In this document: positions 10,871 through 24,616 of the stretch, piece by piece
How positions within the stretch are numbered: position 1 is the first letter of the stretch
Layout of the letters: each line of letters starts with the position of its first letter
Assembly (NCBI GenBank): GCA_947095535.1
Contig: OX352773.1
Span: 233,473,477-233,537,476, forward strand
Direction of reading: 5' to 3'
Source: Poecilobothrus nobilitatus
Lineage: Eukaryota; Arthropoda; Insecta; Diptera; Dolichopodidae
DNA length: 64,000 nucleotides
Position numbers and translations under genes: made by a program
The notes under the pieces: model-generated
Seen by the model: the letters and a program-made list of their open reading frames with translations, nothing else
The model's database searches: none
What the model was told of the DNA's origin: nothing

Positions 10871-12714
10871 AAGAGAATAATAAAAAGATAAAAGAAGGAA
10901 GAAAATTTACACCTCCTATACCACAGTATAATGATTAGAATGACAGCAGAATGTAACACTACCATACTTCATCATATTATTTAATTTAATAATTAGATTT
11001 TATTTCGCGCACACTATGATATCATAAAGTTCTAAAATGACGTGTATGATAAATTAAAAAAAAACAATTTATAGTTTATCTTTAAATTAAGTTTAAAACT
11101 TTTATACAATTTTTGTCAATGTATAAAAGTTTTCGTTTAATTTCAATGTTTTCAATTTTTATTCCGAAAAGGAGTTTAAAAAAAAAAAGTAACACACATT
11201 ATGATATTCAAACTAAATTTAATATTTTGGTGAAATCAAAAAGGATTTTTAATCAAATAAACTTGATCTCATGTTATTTGAAAAAAATACTTTTTGTTCC
11301 TTTACAATTTTCAACCACAATACAGAAAATGTTTGATATCATATAATATCCTGTAAGCGTTTAAAAACCTTAAATATTTTTCTAAACAAAAATAAATGTG
11401 TAATCAATCAAAATAAAAAGTTTTATGGAAACTTTGTTAAAATCAACTTTATACAAAATGCAATGCTTCTAATTAAAATTGTGAATGTACCTAGGTACAA
11501 TAAAAGAATTAATTCTATTTGTAACCTGTTCTCTTAATCTATTTACTGATATACCTTGCGGCTTATTTCTATGAATGCAAATCTAGAGAAATATTTAAAA
11601 AAAAATTAAAAAAAAAACATTTTTTGATTAAAAAACTAAGCACTTCCAGTTTTTTTTTTTGTTATTTCAAAATATTTTCGATTTTGAAAAATTATTTCAA
11701 AATTTTTAGAATTTTTATGAAAAGTCTTTCATGTAAGTATGTATATATTTCAAAAGTATATTTCATTTTTTGAGGCTTGATAGATCATAATATATTCATA
11801 TCGATATGTACTATAAAAAAAATATATGAGTGATTGAAATTATTTTTACTGAACAAAATTAGTTAATAGATTTTTTTTTTTTATTACTAAACAAAATAAT
11901 AGGTCTTATTTGTATTTTAAAAGTTTAAGGCACTGAAATTATCAGAGGTTTTCTTTCTTTTTTTAAATACAGATATGTGAAAAAAAAAATTTGTAGTTTT
12001 CTGTAGTTTTAGCACATTTTTAAAATAATTTTTAGTTTCACTGTGTCCATCGTTGACCCGTCTCTTTTTAAAACTTCCATATCGTTTAACATAAAATAGT
12101 TAAATAACGTCTAATCTAAAAACGTCTAATCTAAATTAACATTTAATCTACAAAAAAAAAAAGCGATAGAATTTTTTAGAATTAACAGTTCGGAATTTTT
12201 ATAACTACCTATATCTACCTATACGTACCTGTATTTAAGAGTTATTAGATGTTACAAATTTAGCCCTTCAACGTTCTAACTTTATATGTGTTAACAGCTT
12301 TTCTTAATTATACAGCGTTTTCTTAAAATTGAGAAAAGTGTCTCTTTGTACCCGTATGAACTATTGTTCAATTATTTCATTTCTTTTCTTTTTCAACTCC
12401 TATAAGGAGCATAGAGCATTCACTAAGTAATTTATTATTCATATTTGCCTAAGCTTCAGTTTTGGGAATCATTAATTTCACTAAATCCTTAATTACTCAG
12501 TTGCAGCTATTGTACAAGAACAAGACTATAAGACGTTAATTTTTCTTTATTTCTACGCCATCTATTAACTTATACAAGAATTATTTTATTATATTATGTA
12601 ACAATATAATATTAATTATATTTTATTAGATATGTATATATATGTTTTATTTAATTATATTTTATTAATTAATAATTATATTATATATTTTAAGAAAACT
12701 CTATATTATTTTTT
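10871..12714. other. AT-rich DNA with a minus-strand family B end and a short tandem motif
   Basis: At 11990-12080 the minus strand matches the 3' end of family B ('tagtttcactgtgtcc' with 'tttagcacattttt' alongside). At 12103-12150 'aacgtctaatctaaa' repeats two to three times. The 77-codon plus-strand frame at 11113-11346 has no recognisable domain. Nothing else is supported. Confidence 0.45.
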
Positions 12715-12798
12715 ATTTATTAATAACCCAGACAGAGTTTGAATCTAGGACATTTTAAATGAAGGGCCGGTGTCTTAATCACTACCTTAAATAAGGAC
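12715..12798 (-). repeat. Decayed tRNA-head SINE fragment
   Basis: On the minus strand 'aaggtagtgattaagacacc' resembles an A-box region and 'gattcaaactctg' a B box, followed by 'tctgggttattaataaataa'. The order head, CTGGGT, AATAAATA-rich tail matches the SINE at 1236-1485. The pol III boxes have mutated, so it is inactive. Confidence 0.5.
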
Positions 12799-15302
12799 AC
12801 ATTAAGATGTTGTATGATTTACTTGAATTATATACTAGTACATTTTATATTAAAGAAAATTGGATTATTATCGTTACATTATATTGTACATATATATTAA
12901 TATTGTTTTTTAAAAAAAAAAGTATATTACCTTACGTTTATTGAATATTGAATTGAATTAAATGAAAATTTATACTTCAATTAAACACAATAAATTTTTT
13001 TCGTATTCTAAGTCAAAAACAAAAGGTACGCATAGTATGTGATTTGGGTAATTAAATTATTTAACAAATAACCCAACAAAATATATTTTTTTCAGCATAT
13101 GTGTAAAAAACTTAAAATTAAAAATTGTTGTTGTGCAAATGTTAATTACATCTATTTAAAGTAAACGTTACTGTTTAATTCATTAGTTACTAAATTACAC
13201 TCTGTCAAAACCTTAACAAATATTCATAGTAACAATTTTGCATATGTATATCTGTTTTGTAAAAGAGAAATAAATTACATCGTGTAACTATATACACTTT
13301 AGAGGCATAAAAATAACAAAAATAATTTAAAATATTAACTAATGAAATTTAAAATTATTAAGATTCAATTGTTTTTAACAAATTTTCCAAACGTAAGGTT
13401 TTATTAAAATCACAAAACAAAAAAGTTTTAAAAAAGAAAAACATATTAAGCAAAATAATGTTCCATTTATAAAGAATTAAGAGACATATAAATTTCTTTT
13501 TACATTTACATTCAGTAACTTACCATATTTCCCAATTTCCTTTATTTCTATTCCTTTGTTCCTATTTTCCTCCTAGCATCAAACCAAACTATATACATTG
13601 TACCATAGGTTCTAAACTATTATTTGCTTTAAAAGGGAGGTATTATTTGGTTGGTACAAGTCCAAAACTACCAAAGAAAATTCGTGCGTTGATCTAATTT
13701 CTATCTTTCGAAATTCCAACTTACCCTCGCAAAAAAAAAATATAAAAATAAATGAAAAAAAATATTTTAATAGACCCACCAACATTTATAACTTAGATCA
13801 AAATACGATATGAATCTTTATTCTTCTATAACCAGGTCAATGAATATTTTATCAGTTATCACACCAGCTCATAAGATTATTCATACCTAAAGGTTAAGGA
13901 GATGATACTTTTTTGGATTCAAGTCCAAAATGTCAACATTTACTAAAATCCTAAGTTAACAATTTTTCACGATTTCCCATACTACAGATTTAAATGTGAG
14001 AAAAAAAATTACATTAATTATTTTACAGCTTGCACTTTACGGCTTATATCTATTAATCACAAACCAAAAAATTGTAAAACAAATGACTTTATTTTTTTTT
14101 TTCTTGATATAAAATTTAAAAAAAAAAAAAAAATTTAAATAATGAATTTTAAAACAACACGTAAAGTAAACAATAGATTTAACATAGAAACATTCTTGTT
14201 TAAAAACATAAAAAAAAAGTATCTATCCAAAAAGCGAAACATAAAAAAAAGTAAACAATGTTTTTCAATACAAAACAAATTTTGTTAGCTTTTGAATGTA
14301 AAATTAAAGGAAATAAAATAAGCCAAAAAAAAAAAAAAAAGAAAAACTGAATGAAAAATATAACAATACTACCACACACAGTGTTTTTATTAATTACAAA
14401 AGTTACATCCTTTTTTTCATTTTTTTATTACTGAATTATTTTCGAAAAAGTAAATATTTAAAAAAAAAATTTTTTTTTTTTACTGTAAGCCATTTTGTTT
14501 AAAATTAACTAGTTTCTGTTTGAAATATTTCAAAATAACATGAGAATTGAATAAAAAAAAAAAAAAAATTATAAAAAATCAATGATATGGTATATATAGA
14601 TAGTGTTTTTTCTTTTATTTATAGTTTTTTTTTTTTTTTTCTTTTGCTCATTTCTTAGTCCATATAAAATTTAATACTTTAAACTTTATTTATAACTTAT
14701 ATAATAAAATTAAATAAAGTACATTTTTTTATTAAAGCACAGTGCTGAAAGTATATAGGACATTTTGTCAACAAAAAACAATTCATATCTTAGAGCAATT
14801 TTTAGAGATGTATTGGAGGATTTCTTTAGTTTCATTAGAAGTTTTTTACGGTTCTATAATACTTAAACAGTTCTGATAACTGAAATCAATGATGAACATA
14901 TTATGTTTTTTTTTTTCATTTATAGCTACAGATTTTTTTTTTTGTTTTTTACGAGGATCGGTGAAAAACTTAAAAAGTCATTCAGAAGAATTGTACGTGA
15001 TTTTTCCGGATAGTGTTAAATTTTATTTAACCAAAATCACTCCCTTTATTAGTTATGAGGTGAGAAATATATAAATATTGTGATCTCTTTTAACCAGTTT
15101 TATTGTTAAACACTTAATAGTGCCCATTTTAATTTTATTTTAATGAGCTGTTAAGGTATGAGATATACTGTCAATCGAAAGAAATGAAACAATAAAATAA
15201 ACTAATCAAGAACTTTTCAAAGTTGTGTATTTTAAAGGAACCGTTAGAATTTCGTTATATATGCGAAATTAAAATAGTAATAATACCAGTTCTTTAAACA
15301 AC
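12799..15302. other. AT-rich DNA, nothing recognised
   Basis: Contains many homopolymer runs (for example near 14119, 14322 and 14628). Short frames such as 14889-15074 are not supported. A phrase near 13635 ('gtacaagtccaaaact') is loosely echoed near 13919 ('ttcaagtccaaaatgt'), without further structure. Confidence 0.5.
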
Positions 15303-15312
15303 AAAAATAACT

Positions 15313-15466
15313 CCTTACTCCCTAACCAATGTATAGATACTGCGTTAGCAGATAAGGGTTTCATCCCATTATATTTGCTAAAATGGGATGTGGGTTGAGT
15401 CAGTAAGAATCTGACATTACCAAGGTGAAATTATTTTTGTCTTTGGAAGATTCCCACCTCCCTTAA
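15313..15466 (+). mobile_element. SINE-like short element with 10-bp target duplication
   Basis: The sequence aaaaataact occurs at 15303-15312 and 15467-15476, bounding a 154-bp unit that ends in an A run. A second copy lies at 55166-55325. The first half folds on itself (CTCCCTAACCAATGTA against the later TTTGCTAAAATGGGA region), and 'gggtttcatccc' is a short stem-loop. I cannot assign a convincing tRNA, 7SL or 5S head, so its promoter class is unknown. Target duplication plus A tail fits LINE-mediated retroposition. Confidence 0.65.
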
Positions 15467-15476
15467 AAAAATAACT

Positions 15477-17274
15477 GAAATACTCCAAAACAGACAATAA
15501 TAAAAAATATTTTTGTGTAGTCCTTTAATAAAACTAAGAAAATTTTTTTTATTATTATTTTTATTTTCACAATAATGTAAAAAACACCCGCAGAGTAATA
15601 TTACATAAAAAAAAAAAAACTTTTAAAATACATTAAAATAAATATTTTATAAAATTCTTTAGTATTTAAGTATTCTGAAGTCACGCATCTTTACCACTAA
15701 AAATAACATAACAACATTTAAAATTTAACGACATTAAAACAAGTAAAAGTAACACACAACAAACTTGAGCCAACTATAATATGGTAAGCTAAAATTTATT
15801 ATATTGGGTGTTGGCTTTCTACCAAGTACAAATAGTAAATAGTAATAATATAAACCAAAACCAAACCACCGAACCTATATATACATATATTGTAGTCTTA
15901 TATAACTAAAAAATCGCAATATTTTTTATAGTATATACGAGTATGTATATGATATGTATCTTGTATACTAAAATACATTTTTTATTTGATTTAGTTTTTC
16001 ATTTTTTTTTTTTTTTTTATGGAAATGGGAAAAGTTTATTTTTTTTTCAAATTTCACAAAAAATAATAGTTTTTTTTTTTAACTAACTAAAAAAAAAATA
16101 AATATGTATGTATTGCTAGATAAAAAATTGAAAAGAAATAAAAAACTAATATGAAAAAATGAAGAAGAAACCAAAAAAAAAAAATTTAAATTTAAATATG
16201 TGTGAAGATTTGCCCATAAAAATAAGTTCCTTGGAAAAAAAAAATTAAAATTGAAGTTTTTGCTTCACACTTTTCTTAACACACTTAGGATATCAATTTT
16301 ATTCATTATCTAAAGGTTTTATGAAATTTATTTACTATCTACATACATATATCTGCTAATATCCGTCTGAACCTTAATGAAAAATCTTATAAAAACAGTT
16401 TAGTATTCTACTGAAAATACTGAAAATGTCATACTGTTGATTTATTAATAAAATATAAAATTTTCATTAGAAAATCAATACTTTTCTAAAAATTGAAATA
16501 TAAATTCTAAAAACTTAAAAATCGTTTTGTAAGAATAAAAAATAATAAAAATTTATTTAAAAAACATATAGATGTACTGGTAGATAGTTTGTACGTAAAA
16601 GTTAAAATGAAAAAAAAAAAAAAAATGGGGAACATCTATAAATTGTTGGTTTTTTAACATTTATCAGATACCAACTGTTACCAACCGTATTAACTCCAAT
16701 CGTTTTCTCATTATTTTAATCACCAAATTTTTATAACGTCCAGTTTTCCCTAAAGTTGGTATTTCGTACGTGTACAATATATAATGAAGTTCAAGAAGAA
16801 CATTAACATCTTTCTTTAAAATAACCTTCCTAATGTCTTCCTCTGTTTCCTAATGTTTTTCTCAAAATAATGTTCCCGTCCTCTATACAATTTTTAAATT
16901 ACCCAAACTTAATTTGCCAAGTATCCTATCCTACATTTTTATTCTGAAAACCATATCTACTACGGGTACATTTTTATTAAAGTTCAATGTTACAATTTAG
17001 TGGTTGGTTAAATTCTACCCAGATTATTTTCGTGCAGCTGTCAAGTTGGCAGGTGTCACAAAAAACATAAAAACAGAAACACTTTTTATTTATTGTATAT
17101 AAGAAAGTTATTGTTGTAAATTTCTTAAAACCATTTCATAATTTTAGTAACGGTTTTTATGGAATCGTTTTATACTAATGAATATGACAAGACATAGTTC
17201 TTTTATTGATAGTTATGTATTCGTCGGCAATTATCTGTGTGAATTCTTATAAATGTGAAATATGAGAAAAAGGC
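15477..17274. other. AT-rich DNA, nothing recognised
   Basis: Homopolymer-rich; a slightly less AT-biased stretch at 16670-17060 gave no exon or repeat that I recognise. Confidence 0.5.
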
Positions 17275-17935
17275 AAAATGAAGATCGACGGATTTTAACG
17301 GCACATTTTCCAAAAAAACAATACAAACAGTTTAAAATAGGTACTGTAACTTGCACCAAAATTTATATTTTTTCTTAGATTCTAAAAAGCACAAATTTCG
17401 TTTGTTCGTTTGTTTGTCTCAAATTCACATGAAAACCACCGGTCCGAATGCAATCAAACTTCACATGAACATTCTGTGGAACTTTAAAATTATAAGCTAT
17501 ATTATAGGCTATGTTGCGTTTCGATTCATTAATCCATTGCGGCCCGAAGTGCTGTTAAAGTTTTTAATAAGCCATTCAACCGATAAAATTTAAAATTTGT
17601 ACAAGTGCTCTTTTTCTCTTTAGAAGTTTAACTAATAAATTCAGTTGCAATATATTAACGTGGCGATCCGAAAAATATTAGGCAGAACCTGAAATAGAAA
17701 TATGTACATATTTGAAAATAGGACTTTTCAAAATTTGTAGTGGCCATCCGTAACGGGTGGGTGATGTTGTTTCACAGCATTAATTTTCTTCACAGACCTA
17801 TGGATGGTTAAAATTTCCTTGCTCTCCTATGAAAGAGTGTAGAAGTTTTGTGAACAGACGAACGGACGGACAGAATGAAACTTATAACTAAATTTTTAAA
17901 ATACTTTTGAAAAATGTGGTAAAAAAGAAACCCAT
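17275..17935 (+). repeat. Family B repeat, shorter copy
   Basis: Starts with 'aacggcacattttcc...aatacaaacagttt', matching 7510-7560, and ends 'gacgaacggacggacaga' followed by 'atgaaactta' and 'aaaaatgtggtaaaa'. It has one body unit rather than two. The 80-codon frame at 17351-17593 lies wholly in this repeat. Confidence 0.7.
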
Positions 17936-20900
17936 AGTTGTATTAAATAAAGTTTCCATATAATATTATAGGAAGGAAGAAAAAAATATTTAAAAAAAAA
18001 AACTAAAATTAAAATAAACTTTTGTAAGTTGCAAAATTCTTTTAGATAAAATTTTATATTTTTAGGTTTTCATAAACTTGTTTATAAAAAAAAATTAGCT
18101 AGATAGATACTAAAAATAGCCCCAATTTTATTTTTACTACTGGTTTTTACAGTTTTGATGGGGATTATTTTTTCTAAATGTCCATTTTTTTTTTGTCATA
18201 GACTATATTCTGGGACTAATTTTTAGTTTCAATGAACTTTAGCTTAGTATAGAATCAATAAACCATATAAATAAGTTGTTACTATTTTAAAATTAAAATA
18301 AAAAAGAAAACTAATTTTTTGGTGTGGAAAAGCATTCACTCACAAATTCTAACGTTACTAAAAAATGTACCTTAAATTTCGCGATGAATCTCTGTAAGGG
18401 TTCCATTTGGCAATGATAATATTAAAAGACTTAAATTAGTCTATTAAAAATTTAGATAAGTAACGTTAAGAAGGCGTAGTCTTTTATATGGGTTGGGATA
18501 TGAAAACCTTTTAATATATGGAATATTTTAATATATATATAAAAGGATTTATATGAAATCTCAAAAAATATACTACAAAAAAAGTGTTAAGAGTTTTAAC
18601 GAGTTCTTTGTAGTTAAAAAAACTTTAATTTTTTTCCCTACTTCAAACACTTCTTATAAATTTAAGGTCAATCATGTTCGTATATTTACATAAATGAAAA
18701 AGGTATATTTTTTAAGTAAGTTGTTCCGCTAAATTATAAAGGGCTATTTGAAGACCTTAATATTATTTTCGCCAAATAAAATCCCGACAGTTCGGTTCGT
18801 CATCTGATCCAAGTAGTTCTTTGCAACAGTTAGAAAATAATGGAATATGATATCTTTTCGGAATTTTATCCAAAAACTCATATCTTTAAATTCTGCTGTT
18901 TAAAGTTATATAAACTTTGATTCTCTTCTAATACATATAAATAAGTAATAAGAATAAATATTAAATTAAATAAAGTAAAATTATTTTTCAATAATATATC
19001 AAAAACTTATTTGACCTCATTAAAATAAGAAGGTCAATTCAAAATATAAAATTTCTTACAGATAATGTGTTAAAATATAAATAAAGTCTTTTATTTAATG
19101 TTTTATTTTAAAAATAAATAGAAAAATTAGAAATTATTTTTATCTTCCGACTTTTCTATCAAAACATAACAATATTTATTTATTCCGTTTTCATTTTTCA
19201 AAATAAACATCCTGTGAAAATTCTTTTTTAAATTTTCTTCTCTTTTCAAAATATTTGTGTAATGAAATTTTTATTTTTGACTTGAATTGACCTTTATAAC
19301 ACACACATAATATTCACTTCCACTTTGTCTATGAAATATAGGAGCTGAGGTAAAAGCTGAAATAAGACATTAACTAAAGATGATAAATTTAAAATTACAG
19401 ATACTAATTTTCAATATTATCAAAATAAAATTAAAGTTTTTTAATTTTAGTGTTGGCGATTTTTGTATTAATCACAACTATCTTTTTGAAAAAAGTCAAC
19501 ATGAACTTAAGACTGACGATGTAGATACATTTAAATGAAGTTAAACTAGGTACCTAAAGCTAATGTTGTTAAAAATCCTATCCAATTAGGAAAAAAAAGT
19601 CAATTAAATTAAAATGTATTTAGTAAAAATCTTAAGTAGTTTAACTGCGGTTTAATATCGCTAATATGAGCCAATTTAGATACCTTTTATTTTTTAATTG
19701 AAATTAGCCTTAAAAAGTTTTAAATTAAATTTTTTTTTGTATAACACTAATTTAATAAATTAATTTTAATCTTAGAAACATAAAACTCAGACGTTTTATA
19801 AGTTCAATTAAACCTAATAAAATACCTATGTAAACTAGACTTATTTTTCCTAAAGTAATAATCCAATCATAAGAGAAACTTAGTAAAGGATGCTTTAAAA
19901 ATCAAGCTAGAGAACAAACAAACAAAATACAAAGGTTGAGCCTGCCATATTATTGATAAAATGTTGAGAGACTATAAAGTAAAATAATAAAAACGAGATT
20001 GCGTTGGCTTCTGCAATTTTTTTTAATACAATTTGCTCCACTAGTTTATTATCGTACATTATCTCCAACGAGGACAATCAACATAAAAAAGATTAGAAAA
20101 ACCCTTGCTAAGAGAAGTTGTCAGTCAGATATCTAATCCTGCAATCGGACCTTCTAAAAATGTCGATGAGAAAGCATTTTCGACTTGGTGCAATATAATT
20201 GATGCTTGGACAATCATTTTGAAGTAGAAGTTGAACATAAAGTATTTCATGGTAGTCGTGGTAGAACTGCCATGGTATTTCATGGTAGAACATCACCAAT
20301 TTAGTTGGTATAGGGGTTGCTTATGACAATATATGGAAGCAAAATAATGTTGAACTAGAAAATCATGTACGTTTTACATACATCAAGTTTGTAATGGACA
20401 TTTAATAGTAAACACCTTGCGAAGAAAATCAATATAAAAGACTCTAATTTTTTTTTTGTCATTAAATTTACTCTATTAAACTTTTTTGTTATACTTATAA
20501 AAATTATAATATAATATGTATTTTGCATTATAATATAATAAAAAATTTTATATATATAGAAAAAAATGTTTTTTTTTTAAATTTTTATACAAATCTTTCT
20601 AACAAAAATACTGACTGAATAATAAAAATATTACCCGTTCGTCCTCATAAAACATGAAAGTTTAAATGTGCCTCTAGTTTCAACGAATGTTAAGAATTAC
20701 TCTGAAAGTCGTTATATTGAAATTTATACGCAAATTCTCGCAGACCTTCCAAAATTTAAAAAAATGCTGTAAATATTCTATTTCTAGATAGCCTATCTAT
20801 CTAAGTTTCTTATTTCGATGCAAAACTTCTTGTTGTCTAAATATCTATAAAACGTATATAAAACCAAAGATGGAATAAAATTTGCACATTTCGGTTTCTT

Positions 20901-21524
20901 GATAAAATGTAAAACAGAGCAATTTGTTTAATAACCGATCTTAATTTGACCTTAACATGCTCTTCACTTGCCGTTCGACGTCTATTAGAAACACTTATCC
21001 AGTTTAATATTTAGAAATCAATTCTAGAAATGGATAGTTGTTTGAAAAACAAGAAGATGTTTAACTGCTCATCGCCAGGTAGTTAAAATTTCAATATGAT
21101 AGAATTCGACTTGCAAAAATTTGTTTGTGATACAACACCGCGAATGAAGAATTATTTTCATGTCTCATTATTAGTTACCTAAAATTGCTTTGTTCAACAA
21201 AGCTGGCAATTACAAAGTTCCCTTATATAGCGTTCGAACTTGTTCCACCCCTCTATAATAATCTCTATTCTATAATTTCAGTTATTACATCGAAAAAAAA
21301 CTAATGTGTCTCTGTAAACTGTAGAACATCTTTTTTGTTTTTTTTTTTGATTAAAGTTGAGTAGAGTGGCAATTTATATCTAAGAATACCAAAAAAAGGT
21401 TTAACGTAAAATATTTAAAAAACTATACTCCCGATACTACTCCTGTATGCGAATGTTCATCCGACTGTTATTTGAATTACAACACCGAAGTTCCACGTGT
21501 TTCATTTTATCTTTTATTATTTGC
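17936..21524. other. AT-rich DNA without recognised genes
   Basis: The stretch 19980-20450 is somewhat less AT-biased and contains the direct repeat 'tatttcatggtag'. A 63-codon minus frame (20108-20299) lies there, but I see no domain. The stretch 20640-21290 also looks less random, yet both strands are interrupted by stops. Either could be the remains of an unidentified mobile element. Confidence 0.4.
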
Positions 21525-21935
21525 CACTTATTTTTTAGCACATTTTCAAAAAATTTAAAAAAAATGCGTTTATTAGTTTCACTTTGTCCGTCTGTACGTC
21601 CATCCGTCTGGGTGTTTACAAAACTTCTACACCATTTTAAATAAAGCAATCAAATTTTAACTACGGATAAGTATTATCAAAAATCTAGTTTTGTGGAACA
21701 ATTTTTCGGTAGCCCCACCCGTTACGGAGCTAAACCCCTTCAAAGTTTGAAAAGGCCCTATTTTTAAATTGTTATAACACAGATTCTATATGGCATATTT
21801 TCAATCTGAAAACGCCAAACGATAGTTGGTTTTATAAACTTTATAAATATTTATAAAGTAAATATGTGGCTTTGTCATGTGGCAAAAATTTGGATCCCTT
21901 CTATCAAAATTTATTTTTCAATAAATGTATCTACT
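21525..21935 (-). repeat. Family B repeat, 5'-shortened minus-strand copy
   Basis: Read on the minus strand it gives the ordered blocks 'ttttcagattgaaaat', 'aaaaatagggc', 'tagctccgtaacgggtgggg', 'ggtgtagaagttttgtaaac', a GACGGA-type stretch, 'caaagtgaaactaataa' and 'aaatgtgctaaaaa'. Open frames on both strands (21437-21649 and 21447-21644) are artefacts of the repeat. Confidence 0.75.
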
Positions 21936-23830
21936 TTTTACTCTAGGTTTATTATGGAATATTTTTTCATTTTGGAAATGTGCTTTTTTGAAAAACATTG
22001 GTTTTTTCCATTACTTATTTTACTATAATTTTTCTTTTGTTAACTTTGCCTCATGTGACAAAATTTTATTATCGAAAAGTTTTGTCTTTATTGATTTTTA
22101 TAATAATTTTTAAAATGAAATAAAAGGATATAGAGTTAAAGACATCAGTTAATTCACTCATCTCATCCGGTCTAAAAATTTATATCTAATAACAAAAAAA
22201 AAAAATAAATAAAAAAATTTTCTCCTTTTGATCTTCTTTTTTTTTCAATTTTTATATTTTGTTTATATAAGAAACTGAAGATGTTTTTTTTTTTACCATA
22301 TACTTTTTAGAAAGTACATCTTGTAATTTTAATTTTATTTTTGAATAGCAAGCAAAGCAAGTTGTTCTTTAGCCTTTTGCCTTAGTTAAAGAATAAATAA
22401 TTTCCTTGATTTTCCTTTTTTGTACAGGATGATATAATTTTTGCAATACTTATAGAAGAAAGAGTCAAAATAAAAGAAAAATTAAAATGAAAATGAACAA
22501 ATTTTGTATAAAAAGGATATAAAATTTAAAGCAAAAAAAAAAATTCTTGTGTATTTAATTTCAAAAAATTCAATTTATTTTTTAGTTTTAGTTTAATTTT
22601 TCTTATATTTCTGATTCTTATGATAGCAAAAAAAAAAAAAAAAAAATTAATGACAGTTTGAGAGGTGCTTAAGATCTTTGTTTTAAAGAAAATTTCTATG
22701 TTATTATTGTTTTTATGAAAAAAAGGACTTTATTGCCAACAAGGACAACAATAAAATATTATCCATATTACAAAATGCAGTTACATGTATACCAGAGTGC
22801 ACAATTTCCGCTTAAGTAAATTTTAAAAGTGTCTTTATCTTGTTTACTTTATTTTAAATTTTGTGTTTCTGTTTCTGCTTTTTTTTTTTTCTTTTTAGTT
22901 AAAAAAAGTTTTCAAAACAGATCCTTTACTTGAATATAAAATACAAGCCAAATAAATATAGTGAAAATTTAAAAGATGAAGAAAATTTTGAAAAAAAATA
23001 AAAATGTTTTTAACAAAATTTACAAAATTAAATTTTTTCTCTAGTTCAGTTTATTGTATTATATTAAAAAACAAAAAAAAAAAACAAAATAAATAAAAAA
23101 TAAATTAAATCAATCATCTTATTTAAGTACATAAAAAGTTAGATAAATAAAATTTTAAAATATTTCATAAAATACTTTTCACAAGTATTTTATTAAAATG
23201 GATTACATTTTATTTAATATTAAAATTATTTTTATCATTTGATATCCTTTGGCTATGTTAAAATAAAATAATACCGTTTTTAAAGTTTTAACTGCACCAA
23301 ATTTTAAGTTTCTGTGATAGTTTGCTAACCATTAAAAAAACTTTATTCTGGAACTATTTGGAATTTAAAAGAATATGAAATATTTCCAAATCTTCAATTA
23401 GAAAAAAATTATTAGGTACTTATTTTGGAATGTTCTTTCGAAATTTTTCAATGGATATTAAATTTGAAGAAAACTAAAAATAAATTATTTTAAATTATTC
23501 ACTTAGGACCTACTTATATTTTCTTTTCCAATTTATTTAAAAAATTGCCAACATTAAATTTTGATTTTAAAAATGTTCTTTGCAAGAAATTAATACACAT
23601 ACATATATACATTATATCTTAATATAATAAAAGAAATGCTGCTGATGCTATTCGCGTGCCCTTTTTTTAAATTTTAGAGCACACACAATCACATTATTTC
23701 TCACCTAATACTAATAAAATACACAATATTTCTTACTTTAGTACTAAAACTATTTATAATGTATTTCCTACCGTATTTTTTTTTACCACATTTTCCGATT
23801 ACATAATATTATGATTGCAAATTAACTAAA
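21936..23830. other. AT-rich DNA, nothing recognised
   Basis: Long A and T runs throughout; no feature supported. Confidence 0.55.
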
Positions 23831-24616
23831 GTAAGTCGATGCAACCGACTCATTTATACTCTACACCTAAAAAATTCAAATTAAATTAAAAATCCATAAG
23901 TTATTTTAGTTAGGTATTTCGTATTTAATATAACTAAGCTAAAAAAATTAATGCTTTTACAACCTTTGTACTAAATTGGGAAACAGCACCCTTGCATCAA
24001 ATTTGAAGTTCCTATCGTTATTAATTTCGAAGATATGCATGTTCGGTTTTGGGAGTTGTATGGGAGGTACCCGAACAGCTCCTCCAATTCATCTTAAATT
24101 TTGGACAAATCAGGGATTCAGGAAAAAACACCCTAGTAGCAAATTTGAAGTTTCTATCTTTATTAATTTCGAAGATATGCTTGTTCGGTTTTGGGAGTTG
24201 TATGGGAGGTACCCGAACAGATCCTCCAATTCATCTTAAGTTTTGGACAAATCAGGGATTCAGAAAAATACACCCTAGTACAAAATCTTAATTTTCTATC
24301 TTTATTAATTTCGAAAATATGCGTATTAGGTTTTGGCAGTTGTATGGGAGGTACTCGAACGCATGGTCCGATTTCGCCCATTTACAATCCCCGCCTTACC
24401 TTAGTCATTGTTAACCTACAGTATAAATTTCACAAAGATAGCATCATTATTTTTTGAGTTATCGTGCGTACGGACGGACGGACATCGCTAAATCGACTCC
24501 TGAGGTGATCCTGATTCAGAATATATATACATGTCTATACCTAACTCGCTTCCTTTTGGTGGTTACAAACACCATACCAAAGTAAATATACCCTATACTT
24601 AATGTGTAGGGTATAA
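23831..24616 (+). mobile_element. Helentron/DINE-like non-autonomous element A1
   Basis: The 5' end is 'gtaagtcgatgcaaccgact', itself a small stem, followed by 'atactctacacct'. The 3' end has a GACGGACGGAC microsatellite, 'tcgctaaatcgactcctga', 'gaatatatatacatg', 'tggttacaaacaccat' and the terminal hairpin TATACCCTA...TAGGGTATA (24587-24615). The 5' TACACC block is the inverse of the 3' GGTGTA/TGTAGGGTATA block. This order (inverted end, tandem core, GTCC-type microsatellite, conserved block, 3' hairpin) is that of Drosophila DINE-1, a Helentron derivative. Element A2 on the other strand at 28182-29736 has the same two ends. No Rep/helicase frame is present. Identification is by eye. Confidence 0.8.
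23970..24371 (+). repeat. 142-bp tandem repeat, three units, in element A1
   Basis: 'tttcgaagatatgc' recurs near 24026, 24168 and 24310, a 142-bp period. Each unit contains 'gttgtatgggaggtac(c/t)cgaac' and 'caaatttgaagttt'. Frames at 23976-24239, 24049-24291, 24191-24457 and 24163-24381 (minus) are repeat translations. The monomer resembles those in elements A2 and C1. Confidence 0.85.

Noticed and set aside
13530..13740. Possible exon with a GGTAAGTT donor on the minus strand near 13725
   Set aside because: The adjoining sequence has stops in all frames within a short distance and normal AT bias.
20108..20299. 63-codon minus frame in a less AT-biased patch
   Set aside because: No domain, contains a local direct repeat, and nothing in the flanks supports a gene.
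21437..21649. Overlapping 65-70-codon frames on both strands
   Set aside because: They lie in a family B repeat and include the translated GACG tract.
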